Shown piece by piece: positions 1 through 9,559 of a stretch of 14,628 bases of DNA. Made by a program: the position numbers and the translations under genes. The notes under the pieces were generated by a model, which was not told the DNA's origin, made no database searches, and worked only from the letters and a program-made list of their open reading frames with translations. The stretch comes from Candolleomyces eurysporus (Eukaryota > Basidiomycota > Agaricomycetes > Agaricales > Psathyrellaceae), in the NCBI GenBank assembly GCA_027579435.1, contig JANBPK010001413.1, positions 1 through 14,628 on the forward strand. The letters run 5' to 3'. Positions within the stretch are counted from its first letter, which is position 1. Each line of letters starts with the position of its first letter.

Positions 1-305
1 TTGTTCTTGCGTTTAAGTTGCTCGAGACCGTGTTCTCTGTTCGCGAAGTTATCCGTCGTATCTCGAACCCACCGTGTGTTAGCGAAGTCACTTCGTGAAG
101 CATATCTATCGTTGCTGGTTGAGCCTTAGCTCCCCCTCGAACTTGCGATCGTACAAGAAGAGTTCTAGAAGCCTCTGTCGACTTGACTTAGAGCTTTTAC
201 CTATACCCCTTGCCCGCCTTTATCTTCACGAAGGTATTTGGTGTGTTGTGTTATTGTGGTTGTGTGTGTGTGTTTGAGTTCTATAGTTTTGTTGGTTAGA
301 GAGCC
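1..305. other. Non-coding 5' stretch with TG-rich tract
   Basis: I see no convincing gene here. A TG-rich low-complexity tract lies at about 236-276. On the minus strand this stretch follows the LEGRGD exon of the gene ending at 306. A cysteine-rich continuation, expected of a complete KDZ-type transposase, was looked for in translation and not recognised. Confidence 0.4.
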
Positions 306-819
306 CTAGTTCGCTACCTGCACATCACCGCGCCCCTCCAGCGTAATTAGTGCTCGGAGGTAAGTGTCAACGTGTTTCATCCACTCATGCATTGCTTTGT
401 CCTACATCTCGATTAATTAGCGGGATTGATAACGATCATAAGGCACATACCCCTTTCCTGTTTGACTTCGGAAGCTCAGGATCGGCTTCGGGTGGTAGCT
501 TGTCCTGATTCACGAAGCTATCAACGTATCCTTGATCCCAACCTGATGACCCATGAACTCGGCTCCACACTGTATCCAATTGGGAGTTTGATAAATGAGT
601 CTCCTTCCAGGCAAAAGCGGCGATTGTAGTGTTGACGTCAGAGCGGAAAGCGCTGTCGGTGACTTTGAATCCTGTTCCTGTGGACTTAAGCTTCTTGACC
701 TTGATCATGGACGCGGAAAGAAAAGGGGAGCTGGATCCGAGGATGGCCAAGGAGGGAATGCGGGTGGTAGACTTGAGTTTGTCCTTCTTCTTGCCATTTC
801 CACCTTGATTCCTCCCCAT
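306..819 (-). CDS. KDZ-transposase-like N-terminal fragment, 2 exons
   Basis: Exon 1 runs from the ATG at 819 down to 451 (123 codons). A 49-bp intron (450-402, donor GTATGT, a CTAAT branch-like word, acceptor TAG) follows in phase 0. Exon 2 is 401-306 and ends in TAG, giving about 154 residues. An upstream in-frame ATG at 897 exists, but 819 starts the lysine-rich MGRNQGGNGKKKDK segment and is preferred. Exon 2 contains HEWMKHVDTYL followed closely by LEGRGD. From memory, a W-x(5-6)-YL-x(4-5)-LEGRGD segment precedes the cysteine-rich region in basidiomycete KDZ (Kyakuja-Dileera-Zisupton) transposases. The cysteines and the DDE catalytic core are absent, so this would be a truncated copy or a derived gene. 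It is divergent from the gene at 1013, with 193 bp between. The splice model is strong because it joins two open frames; the family call is an inference. Confidence 0.55.
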
Positions 820-1012
820 TGAAGCGACGAGTATAGAAACAAAAGAAGTGTAGAGTTTAATGAATGAAGAGAAGCGGTGATATTTCTCGGACAACAAAAG
901 TTATGGAGATCTGACAATTGTTGGTCCAATTTACTTTGCATTTCAGTCTGAGCGCATAATAACTAGATTGCATAGCATCGAACTGCTCCGCCTTCTACTC
1001 TCGGCACTCAGC

Positions 1013-1760
1013 ATGGGCCAAAGATCAAAGTACCATACACCAGAAGAACGGAAAATGGCCCGTCAAACCCAACGCCTTGAGAGGAGCCTCAAGCCAGGGT
1101 ATGTAACGAGCATTTACTTGCAGATCCGGAGACTCAATATATTTCAAGGCTAAGGAGATTCGTCGCATTCAAAATCGCAAAGCATATGCAAAACATAAAG
1201 TCGTAGTGGTGCCTGAGCCCTCGGAGGCTATTCAGACCCTGTCTGCAATGGAGATCTCAGAGAATTCAGGCTGCGAGCATTTATGTGCTTATTATTCGAC
1301 TATCAAAGGTCCGCTCAAACTTCCAGATGCCACTCTCACCAACGCCGATTTCCAAAACATGGCAGGCCACCCTCCATATTCTTCCCACATCATCAACCAT
1401 CCCTCATTCGAAAAGAATTGGGAACTCATATCAGCTGCATTGCACGGCTACGCCACTCGTATTTTTGTGTCAGAACAAACACAGTGGTTAGATGAAGCAA
1501 CCAATCAAGATCGTGCGTCCCTCTCTTCAGAACTCACCAAACAATACAAGCATTTGATGGCGGAATGGGAGACTTTTGGCATTGAAGTGCGCAAGCTCGG
1601 CAAAGATCCTGACGCCCTCCCTTCAGAACTTATCGTATTCCAGAATCGACTTTGGACTTCCCGGCGTCTTATTTGGCTGGCAGTGGATATGGAAGCTTTG
1701 AAGGAGGGGACAGATTCTCTCTTCAGAACTTTACAGACACGACTGAGCCATTTCAAGTAG
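1013..1760 (+). CDS. Unknown basidiomycete protein with basic YHTPEER N-terminus
   Basis: The start ATG at 1013 opens MGQRSKYHTPEERKMARQTQ. Exon 2 (1149-1760, stop TAG) continues AKEIRRIQNRKAYAKHK and then a roughly 180-residue acidic/helical region rich in Trp, Leu and Glu. The intron is uncertain. The best donor GTATGT at 1099 to the acceptor CAAG at 1148 breaks phase, whereas GTAACG at 1103 to 1148 (46 bp) keeps the frame; a 25-bp GTATGT-to-CAG intron seems too short. Expected length is about 234 residues. A basic YxTxEE start followed by an Arg/Lys-rich, bZIP-like stretch is familiar from multicopy hypothetical proteins of Agaricomycetes, often in transposon-rich DNA. No function is known to me. 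Charge suggests nucleic-acid binding by the first 50 residues, which is inference only. Confidence 0.6.
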
Positions 1761-1818
1761 AGTTGCATTGGTATTATTACGATAACAAAATGATTTAGTG
1801 ATTAGTATATGTACTTCT

Positions 1819-2659
1819 TCATTCAGCACGTGTGGCTGCGGTTGCAGCGCGAGTCCGATAACAACGTCGATTGTCGGAATCCCAGTCTGCACGTGTGGCT
1901 GCGGTTGCAGCGCGAGTCTGATAACGATGTCGAATCTCGGAATCCCNGTCCGCACGGGTGTCGACAACAGTGAAAGCGAGATATGCCCGGATTCTCTGTA
2001 CTCCATGTGTTAGCGCCAGACAAGGCTCACAATAAAAACAACACACAGTCTGTAAAGTGCCAACCCTGATTGCATGTGGTGTAGTATCTAACCTGCGAGT
2101 GCGTNGAAGGGGATAAGTGTCCAGGAATTGCTCCGTGATACTCATCACAAAGGCCANGCCTTCGTTAGACTTGATAGCAAGGATATATTCATCAGTAAAC
2201 TGAGAAAGGCANGTCCGCTGCNACTTGGTAAACCAAGACAGGAACTGATCATTGATAAGTCTCAAAGTCGAAACAAGAGGGTATCCCACTCACNACTGGC
2301 GGAAGTGTCATGTTAATGTTTGTGGAGATGTGACCAAGGCATCACGGTCCATTCTTATAGTTAAANCCCTCCAACAACTCTCGATGTAGCAAGGTTACGG
2401 GCGGAACAACCCAACCGCCAGGTAAGCTTCAGTTCGAGCTCCAGCTGTTCAGGAACGATTCCAAATTGAGCTCAATTGACCTTGTCAAAACTCATGGCGT
2501 GCNCAGCTGGTTGACCTTTTCGTACGACAGTTTTANGTGTAAAAATTGCTNNACTTGAAGCTTCGGACGACCAGGGCCGCATGTGGGTGAGANGACAAAG
2601 GCATACCAAAGAGGTTGAATGGCGCTGGTTTCGGTAATTCCCGACTCAGGGTGGATCAT
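1819..2659 (-). pseudogene. Decayed minus-strand gene with 21-residue C-terminal repeat
   Basis: On the minus strand, coding-like pieces succeed one another. From the ATG at 2659 comes MIHPESGITETSAIQPLWYA. A second piece at about 2350-2470 contains VPEQLELELKLTWRL in another frame. Then comes a clean exon-like block containing FTDEYILAIKSNEG and MSITEQFLDTYP. That block is flanked by a candidate 49-bp intron (GTGAGT to ATCAG) upstream and a 43-bp intron (GTTAGA to TACAG) downstream. The tail consists of a 21-residue repeat (TRADWDSDNRRCYRTRAATA) that the 63-bp tandem repeat encodes. Several unresolved bases fall here, so frame changes may be errors rather than mutations. The TEQFLDTYP block resembles the N-terminal helical module of the proteins starting at 6253 and 7489. 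No single continuous frame exists, hence pseudogene, with low certainty. Confidence 0.35.
1827..1965. repeat. 63-bp tandem repeat, two full copies plus partial
   Basis: Copies at 1827-1889 and 1890-1952 both start CACGTGTGGCTGCGG and end near TCGGAATCCC; a third begins at 1953 with CACGGGTG. The period is exactly 21 codons and stays open on the minus strand. Each full copy contains a CACGTG palindrome and a GCTGC-GGTT-GCAGC hairpin. Confidence 0.85.
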
Positions 2660-2775
2660 TTTAGAAAGTGAAGTGTCAAAGCAGGCCCTGTTGGAAAGGC
2701 GTGCCTGTTCCACCCTCGAATCCTCGGGCTTCCCAGTCTGAATGTACGTCTACACCGGGAACGAGGCACCATTTG

Positions 2776-2786
2776 TATATAAATAT
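2776..2786 (+). promoter_or_regulatory. TATA box of the 2839 gene
   Basis: TATATAAATAT lies 53-63 bp before the ATG at 2839, a normal fungal TATA distance, in a stretch with no competing coding signal. Confidence 0.5.
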
Positions 2787-2838
2787 CAACGACCCACAAT
2801 CTGAGCGCTTGTCTTCCAACCCACACACCAACAGAGCC

Positions 2839-3381
2839 ATGAATGAAACTAGCGTAGTGTCCATCGTCGACAAACAATTTGGGGAAGCATATCCCTTTGC
2901 AGACAAGAGGGGCAAGGTAGGATTCCACGACCTATGTAACATTTCATTTCTCATTTCTACTTTGATNGTAGCCTGATACCTCGTCTAATCCTGGATGCTA
3001 TATCTCCACTACAAGCCCTGTGGGAGTTATGGTGTCCACGGAAAACCGAAAAGAATCCTACATACTCCAAGGTGCCAAGGTGATCGAACGGGAGGAGAGC
3101 GAGAATACCCTCAACCTCGACATATATTTCAGTTCCAACAACCTAGCCAACGGTGTCGAGGTCGGGCGTCCTGGTAACCACCCCACCCCAGGATTCAGTT
3201 ATGTAGCCCACTATACGAACGATGCCTTGGCAGAGACGAGGACGCAGGATGGAAATGTCAGTATGCACGTTGTGAGCACCAATAAACAAAGATTNGGGTG
3301 CCTGATTTTTTGAACCTTCAGTATACCGTATCCGAGTCCAAATATCTGCCACTTGTTGCCCTCCCCCATATTGTATATTAG
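2839..3381 (+). CDS. Unknown 140-residue protein, 3 exons
   Basis: Exons are 2839-2916, 2972-3256 and 3322-3381 (stop TAG). Introns are 55 bp (GTAGGA to GTAG) and 65 bp (GTCAGT to TTCAG), both phase 0. The three pieces join without a stop into 140 residues: MNETSVVSIVDKQFGEAYPF, then a middle segment containing NPGCYISTTSPVGVMVSTEN and LNLDIYFSSNNL, ending SKYLPLVALPHIVY. The alternating polar/hydrophobic middle suggests beta structure. There is no signal peptide or membrane segment, so a cytosolic protein is likely. I do not recognise the family. One unresolved base sits beside the first acceptor and one lies inside intron 2. The TATA box upstream and consistent splicing make this one of the most intact genes here. 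Confidence 0.6.
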
Positions 3382-3384
3382 ATT

Positions 3385-4120
3385 CCAGTCGTTTGCAAAA
3401 ACAAATTCAGTANNGTTCTTCTTTGCTCGCAGTTGTGACCAACACTCATGCTGCCAAATTTAAATCTGGTTGAAATATGTCGTGTCCGTAGCAGTTGGCN
3501 CCTCAGGGAGCGTGGGGACAGGAAGCGAGCAGCCAGCAAACGGCGTCGGTCACAGTTGGAACAAATCNCTTGGTCACAACTACTCGCCAAAAACAGTACT
3601 GCTGTTCATTTCGCAAACGGCNNTAAAAGAATGTACCTAAGGCTGAATTAGGTTTAGTAGGAACACCAATCTGTGACGTCAAGAGTNGTTCCCGCCCAAA
3701 CTTGACTCGTTGATCGTGCCGACGTACTCNCGCGATTGCGATGACGACGATCTGTTCTTCTTTGTCTGTGTGCAGTGGGGATGCTGCACTGAGCGCTGCT
3801 ATAGCCTGGCTTCAGCTTTCCACTTCTGTTGCTGCTGAACAATCCATAGCCTGGTGCTGCTCACNGGGACTCAGCGCTTCATCTTTGTGCTCTCGGTTGC
3901 CTCGACTGGCGGGACTCTACGACGCTGCTCACTCTGGGCCAATCTCATCGGTCAGCTAGGTTCTCGATTGGCCTTGACCTGCTACGGGACTCTGGGTCTG
4001 GTCGCGTATACGGAAGACTCTATCAAATGGTGCTTGGCTTACACCACCGCGCCGCAGCGACTTTGGTGATGGTGGATGGCAACCTAGTACCATGTGCTCA
4101 CCTGTCCTGCTGCACTTTGC
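3385..4120. other. No confident gene; fragmented open frames
   Basis: Both strands show short open frames broken by stops and unresolved bases. A minus-strand run near 3740-3900 looks weakly coding (Ala-, Glu- and Gln-rich) but has an in-frame TGA. Short words such as ATAGCCTGG and CTGCTCAC recur, hinting at old local duplication. A TGACGTCA palindrome lies at about 3673-3680. Confidence 0.4.
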
Positions 4121-4450
4121 TCACCCGCGACCACACTCAGAGCTCAGTTTTGTAATTTGGGTACTATTCGGATTTCTGGGACCTTCCTTGGTCGTATTTG
4201 CTGGCGAAGCAAGGGACGTCCCTGCAAGTGACTCGATGACGTCATCGCTGGTGTCGAATACCTCTCCAAGTCCCTCCAGCCTACCCCTTTTCTCTTGCCC
4301 GGCTGCGAGCTCCAACTGCCGTTCCACCAAAACTCTGGCTTTAGAAAGAGTAGCTCGACTTAATTGATTGACCTGTCTTGCTTGTTGCTGCCCCGATCCA
4401 ATCTTAGCAAAATGCTGTCTTCTCGTACTGCTTGGGGTGTTTTCTCTCAA
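4121..4450 (-). CDS. Possible unknown protein or fragment, helical, charged
   Basis: An uninterrupted minus-strand frame of 109 residues runs from the ATG at 4450. The middle part, containing QARQVNQLSRATLSKARVLV then RQLELAAGQEKRGRLEGLG and VFDTSDDVIESLAGTSLA, is amphipathic and Gln/Glu/Arg/Leu rich. That composition looks like a coding helical or coiled-coil stretch rather than random translation. The last residues are less convincing; a GTGAGC donor at the end may open an intron whose far side I could not place. The overlapping plus-strand frame (4092-4367) is Ser/Pro rich and looks like its shadow. No family is recognised and no start context is distinctive. It could be a gene remnant. 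Confidence 0.35.
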   Translation of the reverse strand: MRENTPSSTRRQHFAKIGSGQQQARQVNQLSRATLSKARVLVERQLELAAGQEKRGRLEGLGEVFDTSDDVIESLAGTSLASPANTTKEGPRNPNSTQITKLSSECGRG

Positions 4451-5342
4451 AAAATGGGATTTTATCGATCTTCTTTGAATTTGAGTCGGTTAAGGTACAC
4501 TACCTAATTCTTCAATTTCTCAAGGGACAACGAGTGGGCTTGAAGGGCTGTATGGACCACATTAAATGGGAGTATTCTTCTATATCTACCTCCGTTTTGA
4601 CACTCAAAGAACAGCTGTGTACGACTCCAATCTTCCTACTACAAGGAATGTAATTTGATTTCTTGGCTCGCTAAGGTCTCGAAATCTCATTGGTTATGCC
4701 AGGAAGAATGCCCGTCCTCATGTTCCAAAGCAAGATCACATTTTAGCGGCACCTGTGTTTAGAGGGAAAATGAGAAATTATGCTCTAGAACGCGTATGTA
4801 GTCCTTCTAATCTGATCCAACAGGTTCCATGGAACGTTTTGGATGCACAGAGATGATTCACATTCGCAATTAGGTATTTACTGTAGATTTTTGGGACAGC
4901 AACGCAGAACTCGACATCGAGGTTAGAGTGTCATAAGGGAACTGAGCTGGCTTTTGCCACTACCAAGTCTCAGACTCACAAAAAATATTGTCATTCTCTC
5001 GAAAAAAAGATCAAGAAAATGGATAGTTCCAGGAGCCATTTCTGTCACTTTTTTCTCTTATCGCATGCAAGACTCGTCTGTTATCTGAAAATCTTTGCTT
5101 TTTCTCCAATTCAGCGTACTTTTAAACCGTCTCTGATTGGCTAGTCAGTTGGGCCTTCATCCTGCCGTCTTACGGATGGATGCTTTGCCCGCTGTCCTAA
5201 ACTGGTCTTAACCATTCCGTACAAATGGGGAGCCCTATCATCTATGAAGCCGTGGCAGCAGATCTATTTCGGTTCGCACGAATGCTGTGCTCAGATATGA
5301 CTTAAAGCGAGGGGAGCTGCACCTCCGTCGCCATATCCCTCA
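4451..5342. other. AT-richer intergenic stretch without a gene
   Basis: Only short open frames are present, and none has paired splice sites or family-like composition. Poly-A-rich words (about 4980-5025) are present. I see no RNA gene, terminal repeats or tandem repeats. Confidence 0.5.
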
Positions 5343-5746
5343 ATGCACTCTTATGGTCGTGATTTTGGGGACCGTGTCCCAGGCACCCCGAACTCTGGAG
5401 ATGGCAGCCCTACAGCAATGCGCTTGCCTGACTTGCCTGACATTGCCCCTGCTGACATCGCGAGAGCAATGTAAGTTCAATCCCTCTCTGAGTCACGCGT
5501 CTGGAACTTACGGTTGAAACCAACAGACGCTTCTCCCTAGCGGCCTGTGGTCTCATGCTGTCAAACGACCCGACTCTCGCAGGCGCGCCTGAGGGCACTG
5601 CTCAACCTGCTGCCATTCAGAACAACGTGCTTGCCCTTGGGGGCTGGGACGTGACCACACCTCAGCCGGAACAAACTCAATATTCGTTCAGGCCCGCAAG
5701 TTCCATTAAGCTAACTGACCGCGCTCAGCGTCCCTTACGTCGCTAG
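5343..5746 (+). CDS. Possible 2-exon gene, unknown product
   Basis: Exon 1 is 5343-5470 and starts MHSYGRDFGDRVPGTPNSG, the first ATG after an in-frame TGA. A 56-bp intron 5471-5526 has a perfect GTAAGT donor and an ACCAACAG acceptor. Exon 2 is 5527-5746, ending in TAG. The join is phase 2 and gives 115 residues including LPDLPDIAPADIARA and SLAACGLMLSNDPTLAG. The sequence is Pro/Ala/Gln rich with no recognised domain. In favour are the canonical donor and the fact that splicing joins two open frames. Against are the small size, the low-complexity composition and a weak branch point. It may be a terminal fragment of a larger degraded gene. Confidence 0.35.
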
Positions 5747-5759
5747 CCTGTCGGACTGC

Positions 5760-6160
5760 GGTGGCGTTTGAATCAAGGGGATGAGCATAGCCATGTGTAT
5801 CTGGATCGTCTTTTATGAAATATTACGTCGCTTGTGTATCAAGCTAGCCCCGTCGCACCACAGAAAACACCATCCTAAGGTAGGAAACTTAATTCCATTT
5901 TGCGCGTGTCATTCATCTGATTGTTGATACTCGCCACTCGTCGAACCTGGCATCATGAGCCTTCGGTCAGGTTCTCTTGATGCACACCGTTATTCAGGGA
6001 CGGGAAACAGCCCGAATGGAGAAAGTACGTTTTCATGCGTGTAGAAGTTAATTGGATCTTGCCAGCCTTATCGATATGTTAACGGCGACCTCCTCCTTTG
6101 CCTTAGGCTCTGTGGCTCGCTGTAACAATAGCGGAGGGAGTCTAGGAACAAGGACTGAAT
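5760..6160. other. Intergenic, no feature seen
   Basis: There is no supported gene, repeat or RNA. The stretch leads into the TATA element at 6163. Confidence 0.4.
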
Positions 6161-6162
6161 AA

Positions 6163-6171
6163 TATATATAA
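6163..6171 (+). promoter_or_regulatory. TATA-like element of the 6253 gene
   Basis: TATATATAA lies about 82 bp before the ATG at 6253, within an AT-rich run otherwise unlike its surroundings. Confidence 0.4.
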
Positions 6172-6252
6172 TTTATTTCGAACAAGTCTGATGCACCACC
6201 TCCGTTTTGTAGCACCTTAACCCAGCCATCACTGCTCGTCCCAGCCCTCGCA

Positions 6253-6731
6253 ATGCCCAAAATACGACCAGGTTGGACTCCCAAGCAATCCGTTTACCTC
6301 CGACTTGCTGCTATCGAACTCCTTCGTGTCACTCTCGCTGGACACAGACCTGAGAAATACTTCGACACATTCTTTGATGAGTGGGTTGCCGTGTATGGGA
6401 AACCTACCGTGCCTGAGGGATCCACTATGGAGGATACAATGTCGCTTTACAAGATAGTATGTAGACCTTTCTGTTGATATTTCCTTCTCATGATGTTAAT
6501 CTCGTACATGCACAGCGCGTTGTTGCTACGATTGAGTGGCACGCGTTTCGTGGCAAATGGAAAACCCTCTCAATGAAGGCTCGCATTTACAGGCTCAAGA
6601 CTTCCCTTCGACACGACCTTTACCATCTGTGGGACCTTCCTGAAGATCATCCCAAGACCGCAGCCCAAGAAAGCTCCGTCTCCAAGCCAAGTTCCGGGAT
6701 AGAAGCTGTATTTATTAGCTTGAAATGCTGA
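6253..6731 (+). CDS. Short 2-exon gene, N-terminal module of a lineage-specific family
   Basis: Exon 1 is 6253-6456 and starts MPKIRPGWTPKQSVYLRLAA. A 59-bp intron (6457-6515, GTATGT to GCACAG) follows in phase 0. Exon 2 is 6516-6731 (TGA), giving about 139 residues. The layout W-T-x-x-Q-x3-L, then a roughly 20-residue helix, then KYFDTFFDEWVAVYGKP, matches in spacing the start of the protein at 7489 (W-A-T-x-P-Q ... FWDTINAAFLQEFPF). Exon 2 carries basic helical sequence including EWHAFRGKWKTLSMKARIY. The rest of the long 7489-type protein is missing and the last 20 residues look random, so this is probably a 5' fragment of a paralogue that reads into flanking DNA. The TATA-like element and clean splice sites suggest it could still be transcribed. 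Function unknown. Confidence 0.5.
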
Positions 6732-7396
6732 ACAGCAATGTAGTTTCTACGTCGCGAAATCCCTCCTGTACTAGCAATAATTCCCAATTCTATTCGCACC
6801 AAGCGACAGAGAAGCGTCCTCCACCTCACTAAATCGTGCAAGCGGCATGTGGTGTATGGCTTATAACATATGTTGCTTGGTGCTTGGTGCTTGGTGCTTG
6901 GTGCTTTGTGAATCCGGTCAATTGCAGATGCTTACTTCGAGGTTTATTGCATACCGCCGCATTAAACAGACCTTGATCGGCTGACAAGGATGGTCAGCTC
7001 TGCCGCAGCTCAATCAGGATTCTGCATTCCAGATCTCTCATACTTACACCCTTCGTTCATGTTTCTCGACGGTGTACTACATCCAGACTTGTTCCTGAGA
7101 TGATATAAATAGAAATCAAGATACGGGGAACATATTCGCAGGCCAGCAATTCAAACACCAACAAATCTTCCGTTGAGATGAGATACGCGCCAGAGATAGC
7201 CCGTATTAATTTCAGTAGAAGCGGGGTACCTTGCTCATATCTTTTGTTTAAACCAACCCCCAATTCCGATCCATTGAGTCTCTAAGTAGACAAAAGAGAT
7301 CTTCTTCTACTGAGGTTCAAGTTGTGTACATTTCGGTGGAAATCAGTCTGACCGTTTCTCATTGGGGCTCGGAGAACATGGAGGCTCGCAGAAAAG
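6732..7396. other. Intergenic stretch
   Basis: No supported gene; it contains the 7-bp microsatellite at 6875. Open frames on the minus strand (such as 7057-7263) have no splice partners or family-like sequence. Confidence 0.45.
6875..6906. repeat. GCTTGGT microsatellite, about 4.6 copies
   Basis: Four perfect 7-bp units GCTTGGT run from 6875 to 6902, followed by a partial GCTT. The unit contains TTGGTGC, a word also frequent in the 12.5-14.1 kb repeat array. Confidence 0.9.
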
Positions 7397-7404
7397 TATA
7401 AGTA
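7397..7404 (+). promoter_or_regulatory. Possible TATA element of the 7489 gene
   Basis: TATAAGTA lies about 92 bp before the ATG at 7489. This is a weak match supported by position only. Confidence 0.25.
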
Positions 7405-8795
7405 GTGATACACCATCCTCCTTACACCAGTCAAACACCAATTCCCCCCNATTTCCATTGCACCAGCTCAAACCCACCTCTCGTACAGATGGCGCCCCCA
7501 AGTTGGGCGACTGCCCCTCAGACGGAATTGCTCAACAAATATCTACCACTTTACGAGACGTATCACGCCTCCACCAAACGTTACCAACCATTTTGGGATA
7601 CCATCAATGCCGCCTTTCTTCAGGAGTTCCCATTTCTTGCCGAAGGTGTCACCCCCGAGAGTCTTGATGAGAAGGAGTTCGAAACATATTCAGCCCAGCT
7701 GGCCAAGTTGTATAATGTATGTCCCGGTTTTCAGTTCATGTGCTCTCAGCGATCCATCTCAACTATTCTCTAGCGTATCAAAGAATGGTACCGTTGGCAA
7801 ACTAACACCCGAAGCCGCAACACAAGCAACAATGTTTCATCGAAGGAGATGAAAGACATCTATACTTCGGGTTCACGCAGTGTGAAGGAGTATGAAGTAT
7901 TTGTGAAGGAGAACAGTGATTTCTTCTTGCCCCAGTACGAAGCCGAATGCGTCCGTCAAGGGGCTGTGGGTTGAGCCCGACTCTCCATATGGCACAAGGT
8001 TGCAAAAGACCTTTGGCTGCAGGCGACAGACCAACAGAAGGAGGTAGTTCAAGCTCGGATCGCTGCCGACAAGGAGGCCTGTGCTGTAGATGAACCAATC
8101 CTGGCCACTCCAGCCGACTATCAGAAGTGAGTTGCCTTTGTATCCTTGCTATCTTTCTACTCTAACCTATTCTCTTCTAGGTATTGGGAGAAATTGCCTG
8201 CAGTTTTGAGCAGGACCGTAAATCCGGCTGTCCGTAAGGCGGGTGTCTTGGCATTTGTCACTCTTGTCAGGCCGGTGCCAAGCGTGGGAGGTCAGATCCT
8301 TGCCACAACGTGAGCCCCTTGTTCTTGTTCTTGTTCTACGATCTCTACGATCCTGATACTCATCGACCTCGCCACTCACAGCCTTCAGTTTGGAGATAAA
8401 CCCAAGACTCCCGTTTTTTCGACTACTTGGGCGGACCATGACCGTATTTTTGTTGATCAACTAGCAACCTTTGTGAGTCGCTATGAATTCTGTACGTTGA
8501 TTTTGGAATCACCAGTTCCCCATCTCTTACTCATGCCATCACTCAGCCCCAGATCTCTGTGCCAAATGTTCGCTTCTATGTGCGAAGAATGTAGAGGAGG
8601 CAGAGGCCCCATCCGGCTCAGGCTCAGGTTCAGGAACAGTGGAGGAACCGGCCACCTCCCCAGGCGAAACAGCGGAGGAACCGCCCACCTCTCCAGGTGA
8701 TCAGGTGGAAGTTTCATTGCAGGGCAGCGATTTGCCGGCTGGTGCGTCGGTCCAAGTGACTCAATTTTGTTCTGATCTAACTTTTATTCCTTAAG

Positions 8796-9559
8796 ATGAG
8801 ACTGCGCCCCCCGAGAACCCCAGCCCCGGGGATGCCAATCCCTATGACTTGTCCAAATTTGACGACAACTGGTTCAACAATCCGGTGTGGGCAGATCCCA
8901 ATATCTTCAACAAGATCCTGTTCTCCAATGCACCAGATACGGATTATTACACCACTGCCAGCTCGGCACCAGCTTTAAACGCGCCCACCGCTCACGCACC
9001 AGCCAATGCCCCAGTGCCATCACTCTCCCCGCTCACCAATGCACCAGCAAACACCACATCGTGCCCTGTCCCTGTTCCCCTGTTGGCACCAAACACCAAT
9101 GCACCAGCCGTACCCCTCTCTCCAGTGCTGGTGCCCAACACGGGCCAGGGTCCTGTCGTGGCACCGGTAGCAGCGTCACCTTCTATTGACACATTCCCGC
9201 CGACGACGACACTGCACAACTCCCCTTATTCAGTTCTCAACGTCAACTTGACACCATTTGTTCTCCCTGGCGCGAACGCTGGCCATTTTCAACTTCACAC
9301 CAACAAGAAAGGGCCAAACGTTGCAAGGCCACGTGGATCTACGGACAACAAGGAAAATGCTCCACCAGCTCAGAAGTCGGCAACTTATCCAGCGACAGCC
9401 ACCAACAGCTCTATAACTCCCCGACGTCCCCCTCTCCAACGTCTCCCTCTCCAGGCTCTCTCTCTCCAAGATGCCACTCTACAGGGTGCCACTCTCCAGG
9501 GTGCCGCTTTCCAGGGTGCCGCTCTCCAGGTTCCTGCTCTCCCGGTGATGGGTGGTTGA
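8796..9559 (+). CDS. Central exon with Pro/Ala linker, cut short by the inserted element
   Basis: This is the largest still-open piece upstream of the insertion. It starts at the acceptor TTAAG (8795), with the phase set by exon 5, and reads through an acidic stretch containing DDNWFNNPVW. A long Ala/Pro/Asn/Val linker follows (many NAP-type words), then a basic patch (KKGPNVARPRG) and the five-residue repeats. At 9541 it enters the element's terminal repeat and meets TGA at 9557-9559 after only six foreign codons. A shortened protein ending in VPALPVMGG is therefore what the present sequence would encode. An ATG at 8849 is internal to the exon and not the natural start. Composition suggests a disordered linker between the N- and C-terminal domains. 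Confidence 0.55.
9424..9540 (+). repeat. 15-bp coding tandem repeat, left part (8 units)
   Basis: Units of the type GGTGCCACTCTCCAG encode five-residue repeats (RPPLQ, RLPLQ, ALSLQ, DATLQ, GATLQ, GAAFQ, GAALQ, VPAL). The array resumes in the same frame after the inserted element. Confidence 0.85.
9532..9540 (+). repeat. 9-bp target-site duplication, left copy
   Basis: TCCTGCTCT directly abuts the left terminal inverted repeat. The identical 9-mer at 10204-10212 abuts the right one. Removing one copy plus the element restores the five-residue repeat frame (VPALQ then DPTLQ). Confidence 0.85.

Noticed and set aside
95..277. Plus-strand 60-residue frame at the window start
   Set aside because: No family-like sequence, no splice partner, and it ends in the TG-rich tract.
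4234..4247. CGATGACGTCATCG as a CRE/bZIP operator
   Set aside because: The 14-bp palindrome is perfect, but it lies inside the minus-strand open frame (codons for DDVIE) with no promoter nearby. The other TGACGTCA sites (636, 3673) have no consistent position.
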